Shown: positions 32,901 through 38,763 of the stretch, one piece after another | How positions within the stretch are numbered: position 1 is the stretch's first letter | Layout of the letters: every line of letters begins with the position of its first letter | Source of the DNA: Clostridia bacterium | GTDB taxonomy: Bacteria; Bacillota; Clostridia; Christensenellales; Aristaeellaceae | Assembly: GCA_017547805.1 (NCBI GenBank) | Contig: JAFYOR010000048.1 | Span: 1 to 38,763 of the forward strand | Direction of reading: 5' to 3' | Length of the DNA: 38,763 bases | Program-made: the position numbers and the translations under genes | Notes under the pieces: generated by a model | What the model saw: the letters and a program-made list of their open reading frames with translations, nothing else | Database searches by the model: none | Told to the model about the DNA's origin: nothing

Positions 32901-34686
32901 CATCGTGATTCGCCGGAGAAACAATGCTCTCAATGCGCATTTCACCCACAGCAAGCAGCGGCGTTACACCCTGCGCTTCGCCATCCGTCTTGACGACGTA
33001 CTCATTTCCCGCACTGTCCAGAATGCTGTATGTTGCGCCGAAAACAGGTTCCCCATTTTCATCGACGCTCATGAGAATCAGCCTTGCACCGTTTGCAGCA
33101 AAGCGGATGGATTCCTCATCGCCCGGAAGAACAAACGGCTCCGAAACGGGAGTGATCCCCCACTGCTGCGCCATCGCTTCATCCATGCGCATGCGGTATT
33201 CACCGCTCAGCGCTTCCACCTGTACCGCGCCATTTTCAGCGGCAAACGCGGAAACTTCTTCACCATCGGCATCGATCAGGGTCAGTTCATGTGCGCCGGA
33301 AAGGACTTCCTGAGCAATTTCTCCCAGATCGTCGATCCTCTGCGCATACAGACTATACGTCTGTTTTTCCATTGTCAGCAGTTCAAGCGACAGCTCCGCC
33401 GCCTTGCCCGGTTCAATGCTGAACGTAAATCCGTAATCTGCATACGCCATACCGTCGTACGCAAGCGCACCGCACTGCGTATTGTCCGGCGCAGTCAGCT
33501 GCGCAATGCGATACTGACCGGCAGGCATTTCCTCCGAGATCACGGAAGCTTCGACGTCAAAGGCATAAGGACCGTACAGCGTTCCATTGAGGATATCCTC
33601 AAAAGCGACGCTTCCGCCCTTCGTTTCCCTTTCGCACTGGCTGCTGACCACAACACGGCCAAACAGACGCGCTGCCTCCAGCTCAATCACCGTGCGTGCG
33701 CCGCTGACAACCTGAAGCTGTCCGCCCGTATGGGCAAGCTCGATTTCTTCGTTTCCATCGTAGCCGAAACGAACCTCGTATACGTTTTCAAGGAGCGGCA
33801 GACTGACAAAACCATTTTCATCTGTCCTGACTGTCTGCGCGGCGTCTCCAAGGATTTCCATCGTCACGCCGGAAAGCGGCGTCTTTGTCTGCTTTCCGTT
33901 CTCGTCAATCTGGGTCAGCACAGCCTGCAGCTCAACAGAGCCGGAAGCCGGATGGACAAACGTGACCCGCGTTCTCTGCGCAAGGTGAACCTGCGCCCGC
34001 GCGCCCTGTGTCTGTTCGCCATTGATCAGCGTGCGAATCGGTTCAAACGCATTCTCCGGCAGAGCAGTCTGCGACACCTCAAAAAGACCCGCCTGACCCA
34101 TTCGGATCACAGCCTCGCCGTTTGCGTCGGTAACTGCGTAATAGACCTCGCCATCCTCGCCCACCGCCTGCATGCTGACGCCTTCAAGCGGCTGTCCAAG
34201 TGAATCCTCGGCACAGAGCACCAGTTCGCCCGGCATTCTGTTGGTGACAAGAATCTCATCGCCCTCAACAGGAATCGGAACCATCTCATCAAACAGATAC
34301 CCCTGAGGCGCGCTTTCCTGAATCAGATAGAACGTAATCCCCTGCGGCAGGCTGAAGGTGGTTTCGCCTTCTCCGGTGAGGATGCGCATCTGCTCACTGG
34401 GATAAAGCGGATTGGCCCAGGGCTTGAGCTCTCCATCCTCTGATACAACATATACGCCGAATCTGGCGCCGGCAAGAGAAGAAACGTAAACAGGCTGATC
34501 ACTCTGCGCCTGCAGCGCTTCGCCCTCCACACGCAGGCTGATTGATCCCACGCCTGCGGCAGTATTCATCGCCGGAACATAGATATAGCTGCCCAGATGC
34601 CTTTCCTCCGCATAGACAAAAGTACTGGCAAGCAGCATCAGACCTGCGCAAAGCGCCGCGCCCATTCTCTTCAAACGATTCTTCAC
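26926..34686 (-). CDS. Giant secreted SpaA/Cna_B and SdrD_B repeat protein (2586 residues)
   Basis: A signal peptide (RMGAALCAGLMLLASTFVYA) precedes two regions. Residues from about 30 to 1240 hold SpaA/Cna_B prealbumin-like modules, with repeated patterns such as TFYLIQESAPQGYLF and YYIKEIGGAAGFTSD. From about 1240 to the end run twelve SdrD_B-like modules of about 110 residues. Each starts like SGVVWLDENNDGRREEGDAG, an acidic Ca2+-binding loop, and contains a G-Y-x-F-x-G-L-x-P-G-x-Y turn; the second module is degenerate. Such proteins act as surface adhesins or stalks. The protein ends directly after the last repeat (NVDFGFTAR), with no LPxTG signal, membrane helix or SLH domain. The start is GTG at 34686 after GGGGGAG. 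No sortase or pilin gene is nearby. Confidence 0.9.
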   Translation of the reverse strand: MKNRLKRMGAALCAGLMLLASTFVYAEERHLGSYIYVPAMNTAAGVGSISLRVEGEALQAQSDQPVYVSSLAGARFGVYVVSEDGELKPWANPLYPSEQMRILTGEGETTFSLPQGITFYLIQESAPQGYLFDEMVPIPVEGDEILVTNRMPGELVLCAEDSLGQPLEGVSMQAVGEDGEVYYAVTDANGEAVIRMGQAGLFEVSQTALPENAFEPIRTLINGEQTQGARAQVHLAQRTRVTFVHPASGSVELQAVLTQIDENGKQTKTPLSGVTMEILGDAAQTVRTDENGFVSLPLLENVYEVRFGYDGNEEIELAHTGGQLQVVSGARTVIELEAARLFGRVVVSSQCERETKGGSVAFEDILNGTLYGPYAFDVEASVISEEMPAGQYRIAQLTAPDNTQCGALAYDGMAYADYGFTFSIEPGKAAELSLELLTMEKQTYSLYAQRIDDLGEIAQEVLSGAHELTLIDADGEEVSAFAAENGAVQVEALSGEYRMRMDEAMAQQWGITPVSEPFVLPGDEESIRFAANGARLILMSVDENGEPVFGATYSILDSAGNEYVVKTDGEAQGVTPLLAVGEMRIESIVSPANHDEAQVMTVAAPAGQATMVQVVHPAYGVVNLKTYVQRVNARGETQLHAMPGASVKLYSIEDDAQTLIDTELSLVSLEDGTVSVQLKPGSYVAQIDAETLPDGYSEGSGAAFNVSNTQSIEAQLVCMDALGGISIRLTGGELSEEEMAQVRFETVDDTGVSYALTLVEGMFCASGLPEGQYTLRQTQIPQGYTLAKEMAVKVYGGSAAQVAVPLEEYAVLTVEKHGITFNDRMQTYLVPLSGEYGVFVGVDGGIRPYPSEDEQMTVWANVTPEQIAQGRTSSLRLPAAVDGTTYYIKEIGGAAGFTSDHEYHEVTLCAGETAAVSCTVSSDRGFFTFSQTDAATGEHIAGGEFELIDNASNEPVLSFTLGEEQYRNAMAVPVGDYTLRQIRAGEGYAMSEPAQCAVFIEPYLTQGGTVTHAAMTSARIPQGSAISAIGDLYAADQEGLTFVMVEGASLAAGETLQVPQMTLRIAGEDGSRTDIGSVILSGVTDAFGGKYQARVEYCLQGGGWQPSDARMTGELSAPVCISLADVEDDISAVRITYIHADTGEEKAESGFNPGQVSLNAEIGAEDTHAVIAEVSFTGEYAYTTRRGGETQLLSRSERRELQFEAAGQGVFTTVSAGRDGRITGVVFFDEDADGVMDAAEQARYAGMTVSLMTPALDLVSSCRTDGSGRYEFSGISGGEYVLQFEAGDKLVFSSGEGYTEHVISGIDDKQYGVSGVLRFDGDHSDYVVNAGCIYAAQANGRVTEKTAEGKILGYEGLMVEFMPVGSVDEEPVVVMTDADGMFGVTRILPGEYDVRIELSQNDLCEKAVDGVIKQRITVAQGEKLDLGQFTVMLKATVSGSVYVDADGDGAFSEGSQAVSGVKVTLLKHIDGHTEAVAWTHTDESGAYFFDNLYDGEYSVLFELEDGWTFTRFGQDSKVYGAVSTSGSTQSFKLLPGTMMEHISAGATIPAKLEVFVFADEHADGQKGAYDEGLDGVVITLIRQENGQDAEQISMTTGSDGFAIFDGLAPGEYVLAYQMPGIYRATKQVTSELYPTSFVPQTTLSSGRSEVFALAMGENNERRFIGAMLSGQISGTVYHDNDADARIAENEPGCSGVLVELLGADGAVLDTRMTGEDGQYVFDGLAPGRYTVRFTAQAECGFSGSERSMTRGGVQKSDSSVSQTRQLTVTAGSKLNTAHAGIVRLAGVSGFLFEDSNADRVMDETERRLSGVTVHLMNGSARNILMSTVTDENGRYSFDRITPGVYLIRMDAPQGYAFSGAEISSPLSLNNMREGRGYSAAFELLGGAQANDLNFGLLTQGTIRGRVWIDEDFDGCIGENEEGMRGAVITLSDMNGNEIAKKNTIRSGEFAFDGLLPGEYVLSIVLNEGYVFTAGGSDSLIDRVQQETASLYLGSLEMGGTMDGIAIGALRPASVSGVVWLDENNDGRREEGDAGVSGVHVTLTMNSGKDAGKSITTKTDEQGGYRFDGVMPGEAQLSFEIADGYGFAKKVSGARRVSCVPMSNDRVAHSAAFGIVSGASVSGMDVGVLPVGSISGRVWQDAQYDGRINADEAGVSGARVVLLNAADGAEVSTAQTDENGEYRIGYLRPGAYTLRFVLPDGMIFTREGDGKVAMVDASSAETERLNVSLGQSFEGMNAGAIVPASITGSVMIDANENDVIDSRETGLSGAVITVMQGGTVVTSEKTLEDGTFAINSLRPGTYRIRVALTKNMLFSRGVNLTVASADAQEGETDEITLSMGQLVETEAVAAVRAAQISGKAWLDANTDGRIDAQEEAMKGVYAELLDENGTVLASKKTGDNGEYRFDLLRSGNYAVRFTLGSGVLFADQTGEAGESCVPPVNGSVSTTDVFAVRQGENVDWMNIGGILPCSIGDTVFLDVNGNGMMDYREPQLSGVELELMRVSAEGEKEKIASVISDAYGYYAFGDLRPGSYVLRVVLEEGDVLTKHIGAPLSEIDSDADPQTGETDVMTILSGQTIRNVDFGFTAR

Positions 34687-34797
34687 GTTAACTCCCCCGT
34701 GTATTGCCGCCGCTTCGGCGGACGAAATGAACGAAGCGTCTTTTCAGCCGCTTCTGCCTCTTGTGAATCATTCGGGCATAAATCCCCACTATGCATA

Positions 34798-34826
34798 ATT
34801 TTAATCCATCAGACAGCACTTGTCAA
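34798..34826 (-). promoter_or_regulatory. Promoter of the giant repeat protein gene
   Basis: On the minus strand TTGACA (34826-34821), 17 bases and TAAAAT (34803-34798). The -35 box shares five bases with the -35 box of the divergent thioesterase promoter. The leader carries a GC-rich hairpin, CCGCCG/CGGCGG, shortly before the ribosome binding site (about 34704-34722). Confidence 0.7.
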
Positions 34827-34848
34827 GGAAAGTGAATTGTGTTATGCT
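34820..34848 (+). promoter_or_regulatory. Promoter of the acyl-ACP thioesterase gene
   Basis: TTGTCA (34820-34825), 17 bases and TATGCT (34843-34848), about 28 bases before the start codon. Confidence 0.65.
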
Positions 34849-34875
34849 GGCACTATCTTCAGGCGGAGGTCAATT

Positions 34876-35625
34876 ATGCAAAAAACCTTTACGGAACATT
34901 TTACCGTTCGCGGCGGCGAATGTGACATGTACAGCCGCATGCGCCTTGATGCTGTTTTCATGACCTTGCAGGAAGGCGGCGAACGCCATGCAAAGCTTCT
35001 TGGTCTTGGACATGACGCAATGCTGAACAAAGGTCTTTTCTTTGTCCTTTCCCGTACGCATGTGAACATCAGCCGCATGCCGCGCTGCGGCGAAACCGTT
35101 ATTCACACCACATGGCCCGGTGCATCCAACCGCTTCTTCTGTCCGCGCTTCCATACGCTGACGCTTGAAGACGGCACGCCGCTGCTTTCCGCAGGCGCGC
35201 TTTGGGTGCTGCTGGATATTCAAAGCCGCAGAATCGTCAGCCCGCTGAAGGCTGAGCTGGCCTTTCCGGATAACAGCGATATTCCGGATCCCGTTTCTCT
35301 GCCCATCCGCATTGCGAAGCCTGGCGATCATCCCGTCCTTGCCCATCGCGTGCCCATGTTTACCGAATTTGATATCAACGGCCACGTCAACAACACAAAA
35401 TACATCTCCTGGATCTGCGACGCACTCGGGGCCGAAACGCTCAGAGATTCTTTCATTGCCGATCTGACCGTCAGCTATGAAAAGGAAATCCGTGAACAGC
35501 TACCCCTTTCTCTGGAGCTTTCCCTTGCTGATCAGCAGTTTACCTTTCAGGTTCTTTCCCAGGAGGCCGGAAAGCATTTCTTCGCTGCCGGTGAATTGAG
35601 CAAGGAGGCTGATCCAAATGAATGA
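34876..35625 (+). CDS. Acyl-ACP thioesterase
   Basis: A 249-residue double hotdog-fold thioesterase (FatA-like, PF01643) that releases fatty acids from acyl carrier protein. The first hotdog has the substrate-helix region MTLQEGGERHAKLLGLG and VLSRTHVNISRMP. The second has the catalytic motif FDINGHVNNTKYISW, with the Asn-His pair conserved in this family. ATG at 34876 is five bases after GGAGG; the frame is open far upstream, but the promoter at 34820-34848 rules out earlier starts. It overlaps the next gene by eight bases. Its promoter overlaps that of the divergent giant surface protein. Confidence 0.93.
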   Translation: MQKTFTEHFTVRGGECDMYSRMRLDAVFMTLQEGGERHAKLLGLGHDAMLNKGLFFVLSRTHVNISRMPRCGETVIHTTWPGASNRFFCPRFHTLTLEDGTPLLSAGALWVLLDIQSRRIVSPLKAELAFPDNSDIPDPVSLPIRIAKPGDHPVLAHRVPMFTEFDINGHVNNTKYISWICDALGAETLRDSFIADLTVSYEKEIREQLPLSLELSLADQQFTFQVLSQEAGKHFFAAGELSKEADPNE

Positions 35626-35893
35626 TATTCTTGAAAGCATGCGTGATCGTGCGCACCGGGACGAAAACTTCCGTCAGGGGCTGCTCAAAACCCGCGAGGC
35701 AGCCGATCCTCTCAGCGCGCTGTGTGATTTTGCCGCAGCAAACGGGTATCCGCTCACCCTTGGCGATGTGATTTCTGACGGAGAAGAATTTGCCTGCAAC
35801 CAGATGAAATCCACCAACGGCGGCAACCCAATGCCTTATGATTGTTTCGGCTTTGATGACGCCTACGAAATGTTCTTCATTTCCATCTCATAA
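35618..35893 (+). CDS. Small Nif11-like protein with a Gly-Gly motif
   Basis: The 91-residue protein resembles Nif11-type domains. An N-terminal helical stretch (MNDILESMRDRAHRDENFRQ) is followed by ADPLSALCDFAAANGYPLTLGD, matching the family pattern of a short helix, a Gly and a second helix. After about residue 68 comes STNGG, then an acidic aromatic tail, NPMPYDCFGFDDAYEMF. In Nif11-related leader peptides a GG ends the leader and the core peptide follows. The layout therefore fits a RiPP precursor, but no modification enzyme or exporter is adjacent, so a stand-alone conserved small protein is equally likely. Its start overlaps the thioesterase gene by eight bases, with AAGGAGG upstream. 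Confidence 0.7.
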   Translation: MNDILESMRDRAHRDENFRQGLLKTREAADPLSALCDFAAANGYPLTLGDVISDGEEFACNQMKSTNGGNPMPYDCFGFDDAYEMFFISIS

Positions 35894-35988
35894 ACGGGGC
35901 ATACCCTCTCAAGTGGAATACCGCAGCCTCATTGCCGCCCTGACATGCTCGGCTGATGGTTTTTCTCAATTCTCTATGAAAGCAAAAA

Positions 35989-36026
35989 CAGCGCACATCC
36001 GTCAAACCGGATGTGCGCTGTTTTTT
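35989..36026. terminator. Bidirectional terminator after the Nif11-like gene
   Basis: Perfect 13-bp stem CAGCGCACATCCG/CGGATGTGCGCTG (35989-36001 with 36008-36020), with T6 on the plus strand and T5 on the minus strand. It serves the convergent membrane protein gene too. Confidence 0.92.
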
Positions 36027-36035
36027 GATCGGGCT

Positions 36036-37139
36036 TTACTTAATCGGTGCGTCACAATCTTTGCACGGCTTAAGCTTGTTATACGGGCTGTCGCCAAGCT
36101 TGCTGAACTCAAAGCTGGCCAGCGGCAGATACTTCTTGCCGACGGACGTACACTCAGGCTCAGCATGATAGAACGAACCGCCGTTCTTATTGTAATACAT
36201 CTTCGTTTTGGGATTCGTAGTCGGTTCCGGTGTCGGCGTGGGCTCAGGCGTCGGCGTCGCATTGGGATCCGGCGTCGGATCCGGCTTGGCTACCAGAATG
36301 CCGGAGGAAAGCGAATTGGGATCGACATACCACTGGTCGTTTTCCTTAAGCAGCACCGCATCATATTGATATGTACGGACAGCGCCGTTGTAATTGACAT
36401 CCGCGACAACAGTAATCGTTCGCGCCGTGCTCGCCTCCGTACCGGTAGGCTCAGACTGCTGGCTCCACTCAACCAGAGGCTTTTGTCCGAACTTCCAATA
36501 GAGCTGCTGAGAAGCGTTTTCCTGATCAGCACGCCATGCCGGCGAGGTCAGTTCAACCATATCTGCGACGATCGTTTTACGCCACTTTTCCATGAAGTTT
36601 TCCAGCGTGATTTCCGCGCCGCTCTTTTCCTTCTTCATGCCGCTTTGATCCGCAGTATATACATTATATACGCTTGAATCGTCCGCATACGGATCATCAC
36701 CCGTGTAAACATCCGGCGCGCTGGTGCCCATCGTGTTATACATGGAAGAGAACGCAGACGTAGCCGCGGGCACAGGCGTAGTATTCAGGAAATCCGTGTG
36801 CTGTCTGATGCGGTTTTTCGATGTTCCCGCGCTGAGCGCCGTAACAAGCGTAAAAACCAGAACAAGACCATACACCGCAGAAAGAATCATTCTGCCCGGG
36901 AAAAGGAACGCGCGAATCAGCCACATGACCGCCAGAGCAGCAATAACAAGAATCATAAAGATCCAGCGGATCGGCTGCAGGAAGATGGCCAGCAGGCCGA
37001 TAACCGGCAGAACGATGAAGAAGACCATCAGCAGAAGCTGATTCCACTCACGCTTGGATTTTCTGGGCCTGGGCTTACGATCAAGCGCTTTGGAGGATCC
37101 CGCAGGCGAAGAAGAATAAGTAGGCCTGTTTGATCTCAT
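36036..37139 (-). CDS. Membrane protein with Pro-rich linker and C-terminal Cys/His module
   Basis: A 367-residue protein. A basic N-terminus (about 1-33) is followed by three hydrophobic spans (about 34-54, 58-76 and 85-103). A soluble domain of about 110-285 includes NFMEKWRKTIVADMV and the beta-rich TITVVADVNYNGAVRTYQYD. Then come a Pro-Thr linker (DPTPDPNATPTPEPTPTPEP) and a C-terminal module with YHAEPECTSVGKKYLPL and LKPCKDC. Its His and three Cys could bind a metal, as in the short modules found at the ends of some secreted nucleases and Ada-like proteins. The function is unknown. ATG at 37139 follows AGGAGG. Confidence 0.85.
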   Translation of the reverse strand: MRSNRPTYSSSPAGSSKALDRKPRPRKSKREWNQLLLMVFFIVLPVIGLLAIFLQPIRWIFMILVIAALAVMWLIRAFLFPGRMILSAVYGLVLVFTLVTALSAGTSKNRIRQHTDFLNTTPVPAATSAFSSMYNTMGTSAPDVYTGDDPYADDSSVYNVYTADQSGMKKEKSGAEITLENFMEKWRKTIVADMVELTSPAWRADQENASQQLYWKFGQKPLVEWSQQSEPTGTEASTARTITVVADVNYNGAVRTYQYDAVLLKENDQWYVDPNSLSSGILVAKPDPTPDPNATPTPEPTPTPEPTTNPKTKMYYNKNGGSFYHAEPECTSVGKKYLPLASFEFSKLGDSPYNKLKPCKDCDAPIK

Positions 37140-37284
37140 AAGTCGCCTCCTGTATATTCTTTAATCATTTAACGAAATATGACCATGATTTCATGCATCT
37201 GCATGCTGTTTTCGGGGAGAATCCCCCTATTGTCAGTATCGGACATTATAGCACATATTTCGCAAACGGAAAAGAGTTTTTACG

Positions 37285-37590
37285 AAAAAGCGGGCGGTGC
37301 CCGCCTCCACATCCGAAATTCTCTGCAAATCCCGATTCTTTTACGTACGCGGCCGTATTTCTTGAAATACCAAATCATGCGAAGGCGGGCGGTACCCGCC
37401 TCCACATCCGAAATTCTCTGCAAGTCCCGATTCTTTTGCGTACGTGGCCGTATTTCTTGAAATTCCAAATCATGCGAAGGCAGGCTATGCCCGCCTCCAC
37501 ATCCGAAATTCTCTGCAAGTCATGATTGCTCTGCAGACGCGGTCATGTTTGGGGTATGTTTTCATGCTGCATGGCAGACGCAATCATATA
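37285..37590. repeat. Three 95-bp tandem repeats with GC-rich hairpins
   Basis: The block starting CCGCCTCCACATCC occurs at 37301, 37396 and 37491, an exact 95-base period. Copies one and two are nearly identical; the third diverges after about 35 bases but stays alignable to about 37590. Each unit begins with an inverted repeat such as GGCGGG-CGGTA-CCCGCC. The period is not a multiple of three and the frame changes between copies, so the ORFs across it are not coding. It lies upstream of the membrane protein gene at 36036-37139. Nothing else is seen between 37140 and the ppdK terminator. Confidence 0.9.
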
Positions 37591-37634
37591 GCTTTCCCGA
37601 GGTCCTGTGCTGCTTTTTTAAGGAGCAGAAAACA

Positions 37635-37667
37635 AAAGAAGGATGTGGTCAAACCACATCCTTCTTT
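37635..37667 (-). terminator. Terminator of ppdK
   Basis: Perfect 15-bp stem AAAGAAGGATGTGGT/ACCACATCCTTCTTT around a three-base loop, about 33 bases after the ppdK stop codon. Confidence 0.88.
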
Positions 37668-37699
37668 GTTATGCATTCAGGAGAAGCAAATCGTTTCGA

Positions 37700-38763
37700 T
37701 TACTTCTTGTCCTTGATCGCAGCCTGCGCAGCAGCGAGGCGGGCGATCGGCACACGGAACGGAGAGCAGGAAACGTAGTTCAGGCCGATCTTGTGGCAGA
37801 ACTCGATGGAAGACGGATCGCCGCCGTGCTCACCGCAGATGCCGCAGTGGAGGCTGGAGCGAACAGCCTTGCCCTTCGTCACGGCCATATCCATCAGCAT
37901 GCCGACACCGGTGGTATCCAGGCGGGCGAACGGATCGGACTCGTAGATCTTGTTGGCATAGTAGGCCGGGAGGAACTTGCCAGCGTCGTCACGGCTGAAG
38001 CCGAAGGTCATCTGGGTGAGGTCGTTGGTGCCGAAGCAGAAGAACTCAGCCTCAGAAGCAATTTCGTCAGCAGTCAGACAGGCACGCGGGATCTCGATCA
38101 TGGTGCCAACTTCGTACTTCAGGGCGACGCCGGAAGCCGCGACGAGCTCGTCAGCGGTCTTGACGACGACGTCCTTAACGAACTTGAGCTCCTTGACCTC
38201 GCCGGTCAGCGGGATCATGATCTCCGGAACGACGGTCCAGTCCGCATGACGGGCCTGAACAGCCAGCGCAGCCTTGATGACAGCACGGGTCTGCATCGCA
38301 GCGATTTCCGGATAGGTGACGGTCAGACGGCAGCCGCGATGACCCATCATCGGGTTGAACTCGTGGAGATCGTTGATGACCTGCTTGATGTACTCGACAG
38401 ACTTGCCCTGCGCAGCAGCCAGAGCAGCGATGTCGGCCTCTTCGGTCGGCACGAACTCATGCAGCGGCGGATCCAGGAAGCGGACGGTCATCGGGAAGCC
38501 CTCGAGAGCCTCGAACATGCCCTCGAAGTCAGCCTGCTGCATCGGCTCGATCTTGGCCAGAGCAGCTTCGCGCTCCTCAACGGTCTCAGCGCAGATCATC
38601 TCGCGGAACGCGCCGATGCGGGCCGGATCGAAGAACATGTGCTCGGTACGGCACAGGCCAATGCCCTGCGCGCCGAAAGCCATCGCCTGCTTGGCGTCGG
38701 CCGGGGAGTCAGCGTTGGTGCGGACGCCCAGCTTCTTATACTTGTCAGCCAGCTCCATGATGC
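37700..38763 (-). CDS. ppdK: Pyruvate, phosphate dikinase, C-terminal part (5' end outside window)
   Basis: The enzyme interconverts pyruvate, ATP and phosphate with PEP, AMP and pyrophosphate. About 354 codons are visible, corresponding to the C-terminal PEP/pyruvate-binding TIM barrel of a protein of about 880 residues. Motifs are GAQGIGLCRTEHMFF, HEFNPMMGHRGCRL, the metal-site EIMIPL and SLHCGICGEHGGDP with the catalytic cysteine. The segment RTEHMFFDPARI favours PPDK over PEP synthase and enzyme I. The frame runs off the right edge; the ATG at 38758 is internal. With the decarboxylase operon it fits flexible PEP-pyruvate-oxaloacetate metabolism in an anaerobe. Confidence 0.96.
   Translation of the reverse strand, partial: IMELADKYKKLGVRTNADSPADAKQAMAFGAQGIGLCRTEHMFFDPARIGAFREMICAETVEEREAALAKIEPMQQADFEGMFEALEGFPMTVRFLDPPLHEFVPTEEADIAALAAAQGKSVEYIKQVINDLHEFNPMMGHRGCRLTVTYPEIAAMQTRAVIKAALAVQARHADWTVVPEIMIPLTGEVKELKFVKDVVVKTADELVAASGVALKYEVGTMIEIPRACLTADEIASEAEFFCFGTNDLTQMTFGFSRDDAGKFLPAYYANKIYESDPFARLDTTGVGMLMDMAVTKGKAVRSSLHCGICGEHGGDPSSIEFCHKIGLNYVSCSPFRVPIARLAAAQAAIKDKK

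Noticed and set aside
28363-34203. A 1946-codon open frame antisense to the giant repeat protein gene
   Set aside because: It lies entirely within the other gene, has no ribosome binding site or promoter, and encodes an Arg/His/Ile-rich sequence with no domain. The codon bias and repeats of the sense gene explain the absence of stops.
37179-37525. Two ORFs across the 95-bp repeats and a repetitive peptide pattern
   Set aside because: The repeat period is not a multiple of three, so each copy is read in a different frame. There is no ribosome binding site.
37285-37590. CRISPR array
   Set aside because: The unit is a contiguous 95-base tandem repeat with no unique spacers, and no cas gene is present.

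Overview
This window comes from a low-to-mid GC Clostridia-type (Firmicutes) chromosome. The support is a tyrosyl T-box leader, a GerW/YtfJ-type sporulation gene next to a DUF2953 gene, an HPr/Crh-like protein, DegV, an ECF S component beside type III pantothenate kinase, consensus sigma-A-like promoters, strong AGGAGG ribosome binding sites and short intrinsic terminators between most transcription units. A Na+-pumping decarboxylase operon and pyruvate phosphate dikinase point to an anaerobic fermenter. A Christensenellales-like lineage is my guess, not shown by the sequence. There is no phage, IS element, CRISPR array or rRNA operon.

Layout. 1-740: 5' part of a sugar ABC transporter ATPase, then about 580 bases of AT-rich non-coding DNA. 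1325-4116 (minus): operon of ECF S component, coaX and hom. 4305-4629: tRNA-Leu(CAG) under a perfect consensus promoter, followed by a duplicated tRNA 3' end around a hairpin-rich insert. 4784-5702: aminoglycoside-phosphotransferase-like gene, probably frameshifted. 5762-7096 (minus): aspartokinase. 7401-8364 (minus): DUF2953 protein and GerW. 8486-9811 (plus): exonuclease III and a YfcE phosphodiesterase. 9868-11820 (minus): DegV protein and class II fructose-bisphosphate aldolase. 12067-13203 (plus): THUMP-domain rRNA methyltransferase. 13279-14427 (minus): an HPr-like protein lacking both usual phosphorylation sites, a glycine-riboswitch-like element with no clear target, a doubtful ORF and a small membrane protein. 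14518-15036 (minus): trmL. 15166-18356 (plus): EamA transporter, T-box plus tyrS, and a YigZ/IMPACT protein.

18508-23878 (minus) is a five-gene operon: MmdA-like (12S) carboxyltransferase, OadG gamma, biotin carrier, beta Na+ pump and OadA-like (5S) carboxyltransferase. It combines the subunits of a transcarboxylase with those of a Na+-translocating decarboxylase. 24045-25779 (minus): a secreted two-repeat protein overlapping mnmM. 25947-26807 (plus): Mrp/NBP35 ATPase. 26926-34686 (minus): a 2586-residue secreted protein with SpaA/Cna_B-like modules and twelve SdrD_B-like repeats but no recognisable wall anchor. Its promoter shares its -35 bases with that of the divergent acyl-ACP thioesterase gene (34876-35625), which overlaps a small Nif11-like gene with a Gly-Gly motif. 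36036-37139 (minus): membrane protein with a Cys/His C-terminal module. 37285-37590: three 95-bp tandem repeats. 37700-38763 (minus): 3' part of ppdK.

Most genes are housekeeping. The unusual parts are the tRNA-Leu duplication, the hybrid biotin-enzyme operon, the giant unanchored repeat protein, the degenerate HPr, the riboswitch-like element without a target and the Nif11-like gene. All positions come from reading the sequence by eye; no database search was possible.
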